DNA of 64,000 bases. Origin: Neoarius graeffei. Its lineage: Eukaryota; Chordata; Actinopteri; Siluriformes; Ariidae. Positions 30,677-41,550 of this stretch are shown here, one piece after another. The DNA lies in NCBI RefSeq assembly GCF_027579695.1, contig NC_083569.1, forward strand, positions 69,090,649 through 69,154,648, written 5' to 3'. Each line of letters starts with the position of its first letter. Position 1 is the stretch's first letter. A program made the position numbers and the translations under genes. A model generated the notes under the pieces. That model had not been told where the DNA came from. It was given only the letters and a program-made list of their open reading frames with translations, and did not search any database.

Positions 30677-32316
30677 CAGTTAGGTCCATATATATTTGGA
30701 CACTGACACAAATTTTCTTTTTTTACCTGTTTACTAAAACATATTCAAGTTATAGTTATATAATGGACATGGACATAAAGTCCAGACTTTCAGCTTTCAT
30801 TTGAGGGTATCCACATTAAAAGTGGATGAAGGGTTTAGGAGTTTCAGCTCCTTAACATGTGCCACCCTGTTTTTAAAGGGACCAAAAGTAATTGGACAAT
30901 TGACTTAAAGGCTATTTCATGGGCAGGTGTGGGAAATTCCTTCATTATGTCATTCTCAATTAAGCAGATAAAAGGCCTGGAGTTGATTTGAGGTGTGGTG
31001 CTTTCATTTGGAAGATTTTGCTGTGAAGAAAACATGCGGTCAAAGGAGCTCTCCATGCAGGTGAAACAAGCCATCCTTAAGCTGCGAAAACAGAAAAAAA
31101 AACATCCGAGAAATTGCTACAATATTAGGAGTGGCAAAATCTTCAGTTTGGTACATCCTGAGAAAGAAAGAAAGCACTGGTGAACTCATCAATGCAAAAA
31201 GACCTGGACGCCCACAGAAGACAACAGTGGTGGATGATCGCAGAATAAGTTCCATGGTGAAGAGAAACCCCTTCACAACAGCCAACCAAGTAAACAACAC
31301 TCTCCAGGAGGTAGGCCTATCAATATCCAAATCTACCATAAAGAGAAAACTGCATGAAAGTAAATACAGAGGGTTCACTGCACGGTGCAAGCCACTCATA
31401 AGCCTCAAGAATAAAAAGGCTAGATTGGACTTTGCTAAAAAACATCTAAAAAAGCCAGCACAGTTCTGGAAGAACATTCTTTGGACAGATGAAACCAAGA
31501 TCAACCTTTACCAGAATGATGGAAAGAAAAAAGTATGGCAAAGGCGTGGTACAGCTCATGATCCAAAGCATACCACATCATCTGTAAAACACGGCGGAGG
31601 CAGTGTGATGGCTTGGGCATGCATGGCTGCCAGTGGCACTGGGTCACTAGTGTTTATTGATGATGTGGCACAGGACAGAAGCAGCCGGATGAATTCTGAG
31701 GTATTTAGAGACATACTGTGTGCTCAAATGCAGCCAAACTGATTGGTCGGCGTTTCATAATATAGATGGACAATGACCCAAAACATAAAGCCAAAGCAAC
31801 CCAGGAGTTTATTAAAGCAAAGAAGTGGAATATTCTTGAATGGCCAAGTCAGTCACCTGATCTCAACCCAATTGAGCATGCATTTCACTTGTTAAAGACT
31901 AAACTTCAGACAGAAAGGCCCACAAACAAACAGCAACTGAAAACCGCTGCAGTAAAGGCCTGGCAGAGCATTAAAAAGGAGGAAACACAGTGTCTGGTGA
32001 TGTCCATGAGTTCAAGACTTCAGGCAGTCATTGCCAACAAAGGGTTTTCAACCAAGTATTAGAAATGAACATTTTATTTACAATTATTTAATTTGTCCAA
32101 TTACTTTTGAGCCCCTGGAATGAAGGGATTGTGTTTAAAAAAATGCTTTAGTTCCTCACATTTTTATGCAATCATTTTGTTCAACCCACTGAATTAAAGC
32201 CGAAAGTCTGAACTTCAACTGCATCTAAATTGTTTTGTTCAAAATTCATTGTGGTTATGTACAGAACCAAAATTAGAAAAATGCTGTCTCTGTACAAATA
32301 TTTACGGACCTAACTG
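30677..32316 (+). mobile_element. Tc1-like transposon, nearly complete (family Tc1-e)
   Basis: Ends CAGTTAGGTCCATATATATT and the inverse GGACCTAACTG are flanked by TA. The length is 1640 bp. Transposase is readable over most of its length in the plus sense but contains frameshifts and a stop (see next entry). All three catalytic residues survive. Confidence 0.9.
31034..32062 (+). pseudogene. Tc1-family transposase, DD34E, broken by few changes
   Basis: The start [20 protein letters not shown] is followed by a frame change near 31090-31130. The main frame (31131-31742) then carries [25 protein letters not shown] and [15 protein letters not shown] further frame change near 31735 and a TAG at 31763-31765 precede the last part (31766-32062), with MDNDPKHKAK and SPDLNPIEHAF. 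D and E are 34 apart. The helix-turn-helix, linker and catalytic core are all recognisable. It is inactive as it stands. Confidence 0.88.
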
Positions 32317-32368
32317 TATATATACCTGTAAACATGTTAGAACTTGAGAGGTGTGCAGGCAAGGAATT

Positions 32369-32391
32369 TGTGTGTGTGTGTGTGTGTGTGT
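32369..32391. repeat. (TG)n microsatellite
   Basis: About 11 TG units. Confidence 0.9.
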
Positions 32392-32399
32392 TTATATAC

Positions 32400-32760
32400 T
32401 GTATATTCAGAACATTGCACCAAGGCGTTGCATGTCTCGAGCCAGAAACATCATCAGTGACCCCTCACAATGGACTGTTCTCCCTCCTGGCCTCTGGAAA
32501 GAGGTTCCGCAGCATTCGGTGCAGGACCACCAAGTTCTGTAACAGCTTTTTCCCCCAGGTCACCAGACTGCTGAACTCCAAACCCAAACTCTAAACTTCT
32601 ATTTATAACTTGAACATTCCCAATTCCACAGGTCACTTTATACTATTGCACTTTATAATATTTTTGCTGCTGCATAATTTAATTTAATACACTTCATACT
32701 TATTTCTGTGCTGAGCCAAATTGCAACGAAATTTTGTTCAGTGTACACTTGTTGCATACT
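32400..32760 (+). repeat. LINE 3' end with C-terminal coding (L2/Rex type)
   Basis: The plus frame reads WTVLPPGLWK, then in the neighbouring frame FRSIRCRTTKFCNSFFPQ and VTRLLNSKPKL with a stop. This is the familiar C-terminus of fish L2-like LINE ORF2 (SGKRYRSIRxRTxRxxNSFFPQ). It is followed by an A/T-rich 3' UTR. Confidence 0.65.
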
Positions 32761-32785
32761 GAGTAACAATTGTTGGTGCAGTGAT

Positions 32786-33690
32786 TATAGTCCGTCTTTC
32801 GGCTTTTGGCCTACTCTCCAAGCACCCATTGAAGTGGGCAGACTGTGGCGGGCCAACACCTTACTGGCTGGGGGCTGCCCAGCTTGAGGCAGGCAGTAGC
32901 TGGCCAGTGGGACACGATGATCCCTCCCACCATCGGAATACAACCCATAGCGCCGTGAGCTTACGCCAATCCGCTCTAGGCTTTGAACTCGTAACTGCTG
33001 TCTTTCCGTGTTGTTACTGCCGCTGGTAGCGGCACTGGAGTGACCTCTCCAGGGCGCAGGCCTGGGCAATGATATGGAGATCCTGGGATGCCCAGTCGTC
33101 AGGATCCCCCTTTCGGCTTTGCTGGCAGTCTTCAATAGAAAGGATGAGCCAATACGGTTGGCGCCAGCACAGCTGCAGGGGTTGCCGGATGGTGACGCAG
33201 TGCGATGACCATCCGCCTTCGGGGCTCCACTCCGAATTTTTCTGTCGGGGTTGTCTTCCTTAGAAGACAGGGTGACTCCCGTGACAACCACAAGGCAGTG
33301 GTGCTATTTGCCCATAGGTGGGGGTTTGGTTTGTGGGCACCAGGGCGTGTTCCACCATAGAGATGGGCCATGCATGCAACACATCAAGGGGGCCAGACCT
33401 CCTCCCCTCATCCCTGTAGTACAGCCAGTGTCTGATAGGTCACTGTTACAAGGTATCGGCACGAGGAGCCACTAACATAGGACATTGCTGGTGAGAGGCT
33501 AATATACTGACAGGGCAAGACTTGCGCCCTCTGCTTGCCTTTTCACAGTGCTGCAAGCAGCATTGCTAGTCAGCGGTGAGGGCAGAAAGTGAGACGTGAT
33601 GAGCACATGCACACTTCACCAACACACTAGACGCATCAACCAACCATTGATACCCTGAATGACAATAAAGGTTGTCTAAGTCAAAGTCTA
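32786..33690 (+). repeat. Unclassified GC-richer repeat-like block ending in AATAAAGG
   Basis: Base composition is clearly more GC-rich than its flanks, and the block ends GAATGACAATAAAGGTTGTC, then CTAAGTCAAAGTC, as some non-LTR retroelements do. A 168-codon minus-strand open frame at 32785-33291 has no recognisable domain. The family is unknown to me. Confidence 0.35.
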
Positions 33691-34052
33691 ATACTACTGA
33701 GGATCAAATGTCCCCACAAGGACAGTAAAATCTGACAATTCCGACCTTGTGGGGACATTTGAATGGTACCTGCAAATAAATTGCTGTTGTTTTTTAGCAA
33801 AAAAAAGAAAAAATGTTTCCTTTTCATTACTAAGTTAAAGGTTAGGTTTAGATTTAAGTCCAGGCACAGCATTAATCAACTGTGTTAATAGCGGAGCTCC
33901 TGCGCGGGCCAAAGGCCCACGCGAGCGGAGCCCCATAGGCATAGAGCGTAGATACATAAAGAAACTCATCAAGTTGTTTTCTGATGGTTTTGGTCCTGTG
34001 CGTGCCTCCACCATACCAGTGTTATAGTAATTACCAGTTATACACACTGCCT

Positions 34053-34463
34053 AGGCACGGTGGTGTAGTAGTTAGCACTGCTGCCTCACAGCAAGAAGGT
34101 CCTGGGTTCGGGCCTTTCTGTGTGGAGTTTGCATGTTCTCCCCGTGTCCGCGTGGGTTTCCTCCGGGTGCTCCAGTTTCCCCGACAGTCCAAAGACATGC
34201 AGGTTAGGTTAACTGGTGACTCTAAATTGACCGTAGGTGTGAATGAGAGTGTGAATGGTTTGTCTCTATGTGTCAGCCCTGCGATGATCTGGCGACTTGT
34301 CCAGGGTGTACAATAACCTGGCGACTTGTCCAGGGTGTAGTCAGCTGGGATAGGCTCCAACTTGCCTGCAACCCTGTAGGACAGGATAAGTGGCTACAGA
34401 TAATGGATGGATGGATGGATGGATGGATGGATGGATGGATGGATGGATGGATGGATGGATGGA
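34053..34463 (+). repeat. SINE family 1 with long (GGAT)n tail
   Basis: A diverged copy that lacks part of the region after the B box and repeats CTGGCGACTTGTCCAGGGTG twice. The tail is about 15 GGAT units. Flanking direct repeats of about 35 bp share TAATTACCAGT and ATACACACTGCCTAG. Confidence 0.85.
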
Positions 34464-34653
34464 CACACCGCCTAGTGGCCAGTGTTAGTAATTACCAGTC
34501 ATACACACTGCCTAGTGTAAGCCGGTAAAGAAATAAAACAAAAGAGGCTGGCTATGATATAAGAAAATTCTACAACTCAGAAACAGATGGGAGCTCCGCT
34601 TTTAGGCAGGGCCTAAAAATTATGTCAATGGAAGGTCCTCACAAGGATAGTGA

Positions 34654-34661
<8 letters not shown>

Positions 34662-34705
<44 letters not shown>
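34662..34705. repeat. (GT)n microsatellite
   Basis: About 20 GT units followed by a short GA run. Confidence 0.95.
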
Positions 34706-34716
<11 letters not shown>

Positions 34717-35059
34717 TAGAGAGAGGCTGTTTTTTGTGGCTGTGCTAACCTTCTGTAAAAAATTATTGCTGTTTATTACACTCCTGTGGAAGGCCTCATC
34801 CAATGAATAAAAGTTCAAAAGTCATGTGAGGAAGAAGCACAGATAGCTCCTATCACAACAGATAAAATGAAATGAATCAGCATTTCTAGTCAGTTTCTAC
34901 TTCAGACAGTCTCACTTCTCTTTGACAAAGAGACTGGCAGCTCTATGAAATATAAAGTCATACTGTGTATGTGTACATTTGGCATCTACATGAAATATAG
35001 ATATTTTAATCATCTGCTTTCCTATAATGCTTTAACAAAAAAATTAAGAGTGTGATATT

Positions 35060-35094
<35 letters not shown>

Positions 35095-35480
35095 GACATA
35101 TGTAAAGGACAGGTCTGCTCACTGCGGGAGGTGGTGGCCCATGTAAAGGGCAATTTCTTCAGAGCAGTGATGCCAACTAAAGCTGAATGGAGACAGACAG
35201 CAAGCTGATGGAGAGCATTCATTTGACCAGAACAGCACAGCCTTCGGCATGGAACTAGAGTGAGGAGAATGCTGGAATGAAGATGATGTACAGAATGAAT
35301 AAAAGCAAAAGAGTAGCAATTAAAAGACATTTCCAGATGGTCATATGGTGATCCACTTTGATCCAGTTGACTCTCTGGACCTGTTTTTGTATTTGACTCC
35401 GTTGTGGTGGATGTGGAGCCTATTTCAGGATCACTGAGCACAAGGTGAGAGAACACACTAGACAGGAAAACAGTCCATCA
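34706..35480. other. Spacer with one GT microsatellite
   Basis: Holds a GT run at about 35062-35091. Otherwise no feature was recognised. Confidence 0.5.
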
Positions 35481-35650
35481 CAAGGCACCATGCACACACC
35501 GTTCACATGTTCAGTCACACCAAGGGTCAATTTAGAGTAACCAATCCACCTGCCTGCATGGGAACACAGGGAGAGCATGCACATCTCCACGCAAGACAGT
35601 AACCCAAGCTGAGGGTCAAACCAGAAACCTTGGAGCTGCACCTCCGTGCC
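35480..35650 (-). repeat. Old diverged SINE relative
   Basis: GGGTCAATTTAGAGTAACCA and the GAGCATGCACATCTCCAC region match the family 1 order on the minus strand, with many differences. Confidence 0.5.
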
Positions 35651-36540
35651 ACTTTCTATGACTCAGTTTGCTTATGAAATATTTTTAATCATTACATAAC
35701 CCATAAGCCTTTTACCTCTATCTTCATAATGTCTAGAATGTTTCCTCTGGCTCAAGGCTTTAAAGCAGGTTATTTTGTTTATGTCTTGACCTGATTCTAG
35801 TCATATCTAATCACAGTGCTCTTTGGTTTCTCAAGTAAATGAATTTTCAAAAAATAAGATATTCTGTAAATACAATAGTGGTGAATGGTTACTATTAGAG
35901 CTGGGACTTGAGCTCAGCTAAAACTTAGCCAGACACACCAAAAATTCAACAGGGCAAAGGATTTTGCAAGGGCTTAGCGGCAGGCTGCTAGGTCGCTCCG
36001 TTGTGTGTAGTTGTCAGTGTTGATTTTAAAAGTAACTCAGGAAATTACGTAGGGAAATGAATACTTAAGTCTGAGTGAAAAATACTGTAGCGAGCGTGCA
36101 GCATGGAAGAAGAGTCTGGAGACAGAAATCTTAGTTTCTCAGTCATTTGCCTGTGCTACTTGAGCTTGATAGGACTGGCTTGACCGCTTTATTAGCATTC
36201 GCTAACACTACTGATGAACACTACACCGGCTGGAAGGTGACTTCACTGCTATGCTGACGGCGCCAAGTCACGGTTAAGCTCGCGTTGGCCCTTGAGAAGG
36301 CTGGGGGCAATCGATTTTTGGTCCCTCGCACTATAAATCAAAATCTGATTGGTTCATTCAACAGTCACTTCCTACATAAACATACACTGCCATGGCCTTC
36401 TGTCCCGGCAATGAAGTCCTAACCGATGAGTGAGCCAGCTCTAAACTCTTCTCTGCCTAGAGACAACAAACACAAAAATCTCATTGGATCACTCGATTTT
36501 AATGTTTTCAGGACAGTAACCCTTTCATTTCTGAAGCAAA
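35651..36540. other. Spacer, nothing recognised
   Basis: No open frame with family motifs and no clear repeat. Confidence 0.45.
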
Positions 36541-36541
36541 T

Positions 36542-36919
36542 TTGACAGAAAGTCAAGTAAGACAGGAAGTATGGGGGGATGCATGTGATAAGTACTTGTC
36601 CTCTTTATTTAAAATACAAAAACGCTCTATACGCCTCATTAAATCTGTCCCATTTTACACACCAACTACACCACTGTATTTATCTTTAGAAATGCTGACT
36701 TTGAAAAAGGTATACATTTATAAATTAGCTTTATTTATGATCAAAATATCAAACAAAACTTTGCCTGATTGTGTTGCTAAGTTATTTGTAAGAAATAGTG
36801 ACATCCATCATCATGTAATGCGACAATTCCAGAAATTGCATGTTCTATTTACAAAGTTAACCAGTGTAAAAAAAAAAGTCAGTCAGATTTTTTTGGTGTT
36901 AAAGTGTGGAACATATTAA
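36542..36919 (+). pseudogene. LINE reverse-transcriptase C-terminal fragment
   Basis: A 125-codon open frame with WGDACDKYLSSLFKIQKRSI, RLIKSVPFYTPTTPLY and VYIYKLALFMIKI. This is the layout of the C-terminal extension of non-LTR retrotransposon ORF2 (W-G-x(4)-YLxxLFxLQKRAIRxI). It lacks the catalytic RT part, so it is a 5'-truncated LINE. The clade was not determined. Confidence 0.65.
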
Positions 36920-37287
36920 TTAACAAAATAGACACCAACTGCTCTATATCATCTTACAAACATAACCTTAAAAATATTTGTTATTTAATTAAGTAATTGA
37001 CTAATAAGTTAAATGAAATAGCAACTGTTTGTCAAGGAATATGAATATCTTTTTTTTCTGTATATATATTTTGTTGTTGTAAAGTTGTATTTTTCCATTG
37101 TTTTTTTTATTTTCTTGTTGTTCTTTTTTGCTGTTTTGCTATATTTTCTCCTGCAGCCTCTGTTATGCTGAAAATGGTGTTTATGTAAATAAGTATAGGA
37201 CACATACGCCATTAGGCATCTAGTCCTCATTGTCAAGAATCTTGTACATATTTTTTGGTATTGTTTTATATATCTATACACACGAAG

Positions 37288-37491
37288 GTAAGTCAAAAAG
37301 TTCTAAGACAAATGTTATAATTTCCAAAGGTGTGAAAGGCATCCCCCAGAATTCTACAAAGAAGGAATTCTCCGATGGAAACACCGCTTGCAGAAGTGTT
37401 TAGACTTAAATGGAGGATATGTAGAGAAACAGCTTTGTTATTTTCATAAATAAAGATTTTTTTCAATTTGTCTTAGAACTTTTTGACTTAC
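37288..37491 (+). mobile_element. Short mariner-type element with transposase C-terminus
   Basis: Perfect inverted ends of 26 bp begin GTAAGTCAAAAAGTTCTAAG. The 204-bp interior reads in one plus frame as FYKEGILRWKHRLQKCLDLN, then GGYVEK. This resembles the C-terminal end of mariner transposases (RWxKCLDLNGDYVEK). It is therefore an internally deleted mariner copy keeping only the last coding residues. A SINE abuts its right end. Confidence 0.75.
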
Positions 37492-37832
37492 ACAGCAAGA
37501 AGGTCTGGGTTCAAGCCCTGTAGCCGGCGAGGGCCTTTCTGTGTGGAGTTTGCATGTTCTCCCCGTGTCCGCGTGGGTTTCCTCCGGGTGCTCCGGTTTC
37601 CCCCACAGTCCAAAGACATGCAGGTTAGGTTAACTGGTGACTCTAAATTGAGCGTAGGTGTGAATGTGAGTGTGAATGGTTGTCTGTGTCTATGTGTCAG
37701 CCCTGTGATGACCTGGCGACTTGTCCAGGGTGTACCCCGCCTTTCGCCCGTAGTCAGCTGGGATAGGCTCCAGCTTGCCTGCGACCCTGTAGAACAGGAT
37801 AAAGCGGCTAGAGATAATGAGATGAGATGAGA
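37492..37832 (+). repeat. SINE family 1, 5'-truncated
   Basis: Starts within the B-box side (CACAGCAAGAAGGTCTGGG) and runs to a GATGAGATGA tail. The missing head coincides with the end of the mariner remnant. Confidence 0.85.
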
Positions 37833-38970
37833 TGTATTCTTGACAATAAAATAATGACGATGATGAAAATGAGGCCAAATTAGAAATAGAAGAGAATAAT
37901 GCAAATGAAATCATGAAAGAATGAAAGAAATATAACATTTGAAACACTGATATGTTTGGACCTTCTCTAAAGGCATAGAAGGCCCTGACGGTTCCCCTCT
38001 GAAATATAACAAATACTATTTCCTTTGGTTTTCTGTCTTTTACATCTCACTCTTTTGCCTCTTTTTTTTCTCATCCTCTCTCTGAACCTCCTTTCCCTCT
38101 CCCTCTTTGCCTTACCATGGTTTCAGTTGGCTCAGTAAATACTGTTTCTTACAAGTATGACAGCGGAAAGTGGGTGGCCAGTGCATGCTAAACACTTCTG
38201 GGCATGGTGTTCCTCTCCCCGGATTTACATCGGTGGCATCCAGCCATCTTATGCCAGTGGCCAGGAGAGTGAAAAACTTGTCTGGGCAAAAAAACTTCTC
38301 TGTGAAAAACTTCTCAGCTCAGCAACCCTGGAAGAACAGAGGCTGAGAGAGAGAAATGTAGAAAGGCATACACATAACTTCGGATAAGTAAATATCATTC
38401 CTATAATGGGACAGTGTAATCCTCAATTGTGAAGTTGCTTTGGTCATCAAAGCAAATATCCACACATTGGAGCTGCCACTGAGTGGCAGAGCAATCCTAG
38501 CATCCTTTGCATAATGGCTTCCCATTATCTCTATCTGCTTCTCGTCTGCCCAGTGAACTCACAGCAACAGATCAAACCCCAAAGGCAAACTGGACGAGTC
38601 TGTCAGTAGCAGCACACTCTTTCCATCAGTGTACATTACAGAAAGAGACAGAGACAATCTCATTTAAAAAGGATCAATAAGTCCGTCTGGGTCTGATCAA
38701 ATAAGTTCCTATTATGAATGTTTTTCAAATGAATGTTTCAATGAATCACAGCATTCAAATAATTCAACAAAAGTAAATAAATCCAAATGCCCAAAATAAT
38801 GCAAGCCACTCTTTAACCATGCCACCATTGTGTGTTCAGATGTTCTTGCCTTGTAAATAAACACTCTGTGGTGAAACAATGTGTGACAGGAAGGGGAAAA
38901 AACAGCAGGATGTTTGAAGTCAGACGGGGGGCAAAAGTAAAAATCCAATAAAAATCAGGAAATAATTAGG
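37833..38970. other. Spacer, nothing recognised
   Basis: No convincing coding, RNA or repeat structure. Confidence 0.5.
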
Positions 38971-39271
38971 TTAAAGGATATGGGACATGAAACATAAAAG
39001 CACGCTATATCAGTTTCTTTCCATTAAAAATATGAATTAATTGCATCAACAAATACAAAATCATCTATTAAATTCAGCAAAATCGTTATATTCGTGATGA
39101 TTATATGGCATTTCTGCTCGACTTCCGATATGCATTTTTTGCAACCGGAAGAGCCGCTGTCACGTGATCATACGTAACAAAAACTTTCGGGCACAGCACA
39201 AGCGGGTAGATGAATGGAGAAGTGGATGACAAGAAAATTGTTTTTATAGTCTTTAAAGTACATTGGACATC

Positions 39272-39546
39272 ATGGTGTATTGTGCTGCTTATGGTTGCAA
39301 TAATTCCAATGGGAAATGCCCTGGAGTAAGTTTTTTTGCATTCCCCAAGGACCCGAAGCTGAGGAAAGTGTGGGCTCACCTGCGCATGCGCAGTAGGCTT
39401 CGCGCATGCGCAGTAGGCTTGGTAGGACAAATCCAAGAGGTAGGATAACTTTACAGAACACCTGTTGAAAAAACTTTGCACCTACTGTTTCCCACAAACT
39501 GTGTTCGGACCATTTCACTGAGGATTCTTTCAACATTAATACTCAG
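39272..39546 (+). pseudogene. THAP zinc-finger exon of element C
   Basis: From the ATG the frame reads MVYCAAYGCNNSNGKCPGVS, then FFAFPKDPKLRKVWAHLR. The second half of the domain is readable later as CSDHFTEDSFNINTQ, ending at a splice donor (CAG then GTACTG). The C-x(4)-C, central W and C-x-x-H marks are those of THAP. In between, an 18-19 bp sequence CGCATGCGCAGTAGGCTT is duplicated in tandem (about 39381-39420) and disturbs the frame. The nearest ATG is used because 39263 is TTG. Confidence 0.8.
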
Positions 39547-39552
39547 GTACTG

Positions 39553-39731
39553 AGCGATATTAATTCATGAAACATGAAACAGGAAGTATAAGGATGAGAA
39601 AAAAAACAGTTTAAATCGGGAAGCTGCGCACATTTGCGCCAGGCTGCACAAATGTGCGCAGCTTCCCGATTTAAACTGTTTTTTTCTCATCCTTATACTT
39701 CCTGTTTCGTGTTTCATGAATTAATATCGCT
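39553..39731. repeat. Near-perfect palindrome with arms of about 85 bp inside element C
   Basis: The arms run from AGCGATATTAATTCATGAAA through TTTAAATCGGGAAGCTGCGC to a loop of a few bases near 39640, and back. Two or three mismatches were seen. It directly follows the THAP exon's splice donor. Confidence 0.9.
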
Positions 39732-39855
39732 ATTTTTTTTTAAAAATCGGATCTGCGCGATTCAGCCGTGAAAAAGGCGGCATCCGCCGAAAGGCGCGCT
39801 GTTTGCATCCCTGCACGGAGGCCAGGGGACAGGGCAGGAATATTTTTGTTGATAT

Positions 39856-39920
39856 GAGTGATCCGGTGCGATTTCGCGACCCCCCTGTTGAAGACCTCTG
39901 CGCTAAGCGACTGAAAGCCG
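39856..39920 (+). pseudogene. Short exon-like frame in element C
   Basis: ATGAGTGATCCG opens MSDPVRFRDPPVEDLCAKRL, then KAE and a consensus donor GTAAGG. Unrecognised; it may be a leader exon of a third transcript or part of one of the two transposon genes. Confidence 0.3.
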
Positions 39921-40175
39921 AGGTAAGGATTAGTATTATAATTTTGGGTGTATCAATTATTGATTATCATAATTCTGACTCATTTCACCATTTTGAATGT
40001 TTTCATCTCGGACTCTGGAAGCATTGTATCTCAATCAATCTCGAAAAATATCAGCAAAAAAAAAACTAGCTTGCAACGGACTTTAGCTAGATCTATGATG
40101 AACTTTCAATGTATGATACAAAAATAATACTTTCAACAGATCATTAGCCTTTGAGCAGAATTGTTTTTAACTTAC

Positions 40176-40369
40176 CAGGAAGTGTTATCGAGCCGACTGC
40201 TTTCAGTTTCATGAGGGCTGAATGAACTCTCACTCTCAGAATCATCTGACCCGTCAGAGTAAAGACAAGATCCATGTTCATGTGAATTTCCAGCTATCGG
40301 TTCGAATTGATAGGGTCTAACTTCACATCTCTGTGAAACATCGGGAATATCACTGTCGATGGTGTCCAT
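40176..40369 (-). pseudogene. First exon of the second gene of element C
   Basis: The minus frame from the ATG at 40369 reads MDTIDSDIPDVSQRCEVRPY, then QFEPIAGNSHEHG and an acidic serine-rich stretch SDGSDDSESESSFS, then a GTAAG splice donor at 40175-40171. From memory, RPYxFEP followed by an acidic run resembles the start of fish proteins with a P2X7-like intracellular zinc domain, often annotated near transposons. This is a weak inference. It lies about 240 bp inside the right terminal repeat and converges with the THAP exon. Confidence 0.45.
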
Positions 40370-40920
40370 TTCGGTAACCTGTTTACATTAGATTCCCAAG
40401 CGCTGGCTCCTTGGAAAGTTTTTGTGACGTCATGGGTCACGTGACCACCTAGCTCATTAACGAATCCTTGTTTTACGCTGATGTATAAAAAAACTTGAAT
40501 AATGTGATGATTTTCACATTTTTGACGCCCTGCAGTGATTTAGATGGCACTTCTTATGTCCTTTATACATAATTATGCCCAGGTAAAAATCCATGTCCCA
40601 TATCCTTTAAGAGTTACGGTTAGTGGTTCTCAAATTGTGGTCCATGAAGCATAGCCAAGGGATCCATGCTAGTGGTGGAAATCAAAGCCTACCATTATCA
40701 AACTTGTTATAGATTTATAGGTTATCATCATTACTAGCCTGTTTGACTGGTCACTTGACTTGGCTGGGTTCAATCCAAGCCTCAATAACTCAAGAACAAG
40801 TAGGCCTATAAATAATGTTAACTTCACTTTAATTAGTTCTGACAGCAGAAAGTATGGAAATAGAAAGCTCTAAGGCTCTCTAAGTGGAAATGGATGACTG
40901 GATGAAGGAACATTAAACAA

Positions 40921-41127
40921 AAGTTATGTTAACATGGGGCGGCCTTGGGCTGAAGTGCCCTTGAGCAAGGTACTTAACCCCTGACTGCTCGCCGGGCGCT
41001 GTAGTGTGGCTGCCCACTGCTCTGGTTGTGTGTGTGCGTGTTCACTGCTTCAGATGGGTTAAATGCAGAGGATGAATCTCACTGTGCTTGAAGTGTACAT
41101 GTGACAAATAAAGGTTTCTTCTTCAGT
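40921..41127 (+). repeat. SINE family 4, 5'-truncated
   Basis: TTGAGCAAGGTACTTAACCC, GCCGGGCGCTGTAGTG and GAATCTCACTGTGCTTGAAG, ending TGACAAATAAAGG then TTTCTTCTTC. The same words occur inverted at 44655-44955. This is the layout of a fish SINE with a LINE-derived tail. Confidence 0.7.
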
Positions 41128-41550
41128 AAAGCACTCAAATGAGGAAGAAAGAACATGGGCTACTTTGGTTGTTGGCAACTCATGCATTTTCATTTGGCTT
41201 TCTGCACGCACCACAATATTTCAGAGTTTTAAAGTTTCACCATCAGCTTTTAAACCACCATGTGGCATATGTCTGGTTTAAAGTGCATATCCTGGACCAA
41301 ATTCATTTTTTTTTTATATGAAAGAATGTCCCTTTACACACTCATCCAGAAGGGTAATTTTGCACAAGGCCATCTGTCTACAGCAGAAAAAAATAACATA
41401 ACAAAACAAGTCTGGAAAAATCCCAAGGGAGTCTGGAGCCAGATTCGTGATGTCACATGCGGAAGCGCCAGCAGGCTGCACGAGCTTGCACGGTTTCAGT
41501 GCACAGCCTGTGTAGACCAAGTTTAGCAGCTAGCGATTTTGCATTGAAAT
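41128..41550. other. Spacer, nothing recognised
   Basis: No feature seen. Confidence 0.4.

Larger units (their letters stand above)
38975..40606. mobile_element. TTAA-flanked THAP transposon, internally deleted (element C, Kolobok-like)
   Basis: Perfect 15-bp inverted ends AGGATATGGGACATG (38975-38989) and CATGTCCCATATCCT (40592-40606) are each bordered by TTAA. TTAA targets, AGG ends and a THAP domain fit the Kolobok superfamily better than piggyBac, whose ends start CCC. A THAP exon runs rightward near the left end, and a second exon runs leftward near the right end. Between them lie a strong palindrome (39553-39731) and a further exon-like frame (39856-39920). At 1632 bp it is probably a deletion derivative of a longer two-gene element. 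Confidence 0.75.

Noticed and set aside
32785-33291. 168-codon minus-strand frame as a gene
   Set aside because: The GC-rich context favours long chance frames, no domain is visible, and the block looks like a repeat with an AATAAA-type end on the other strand.
39272-39546. THAP frame as a host THAP gene
   Set aside because: It lies between transposon ends with TTAA duplications, its frame is disturbed, and no further THAP-gene exons follow.
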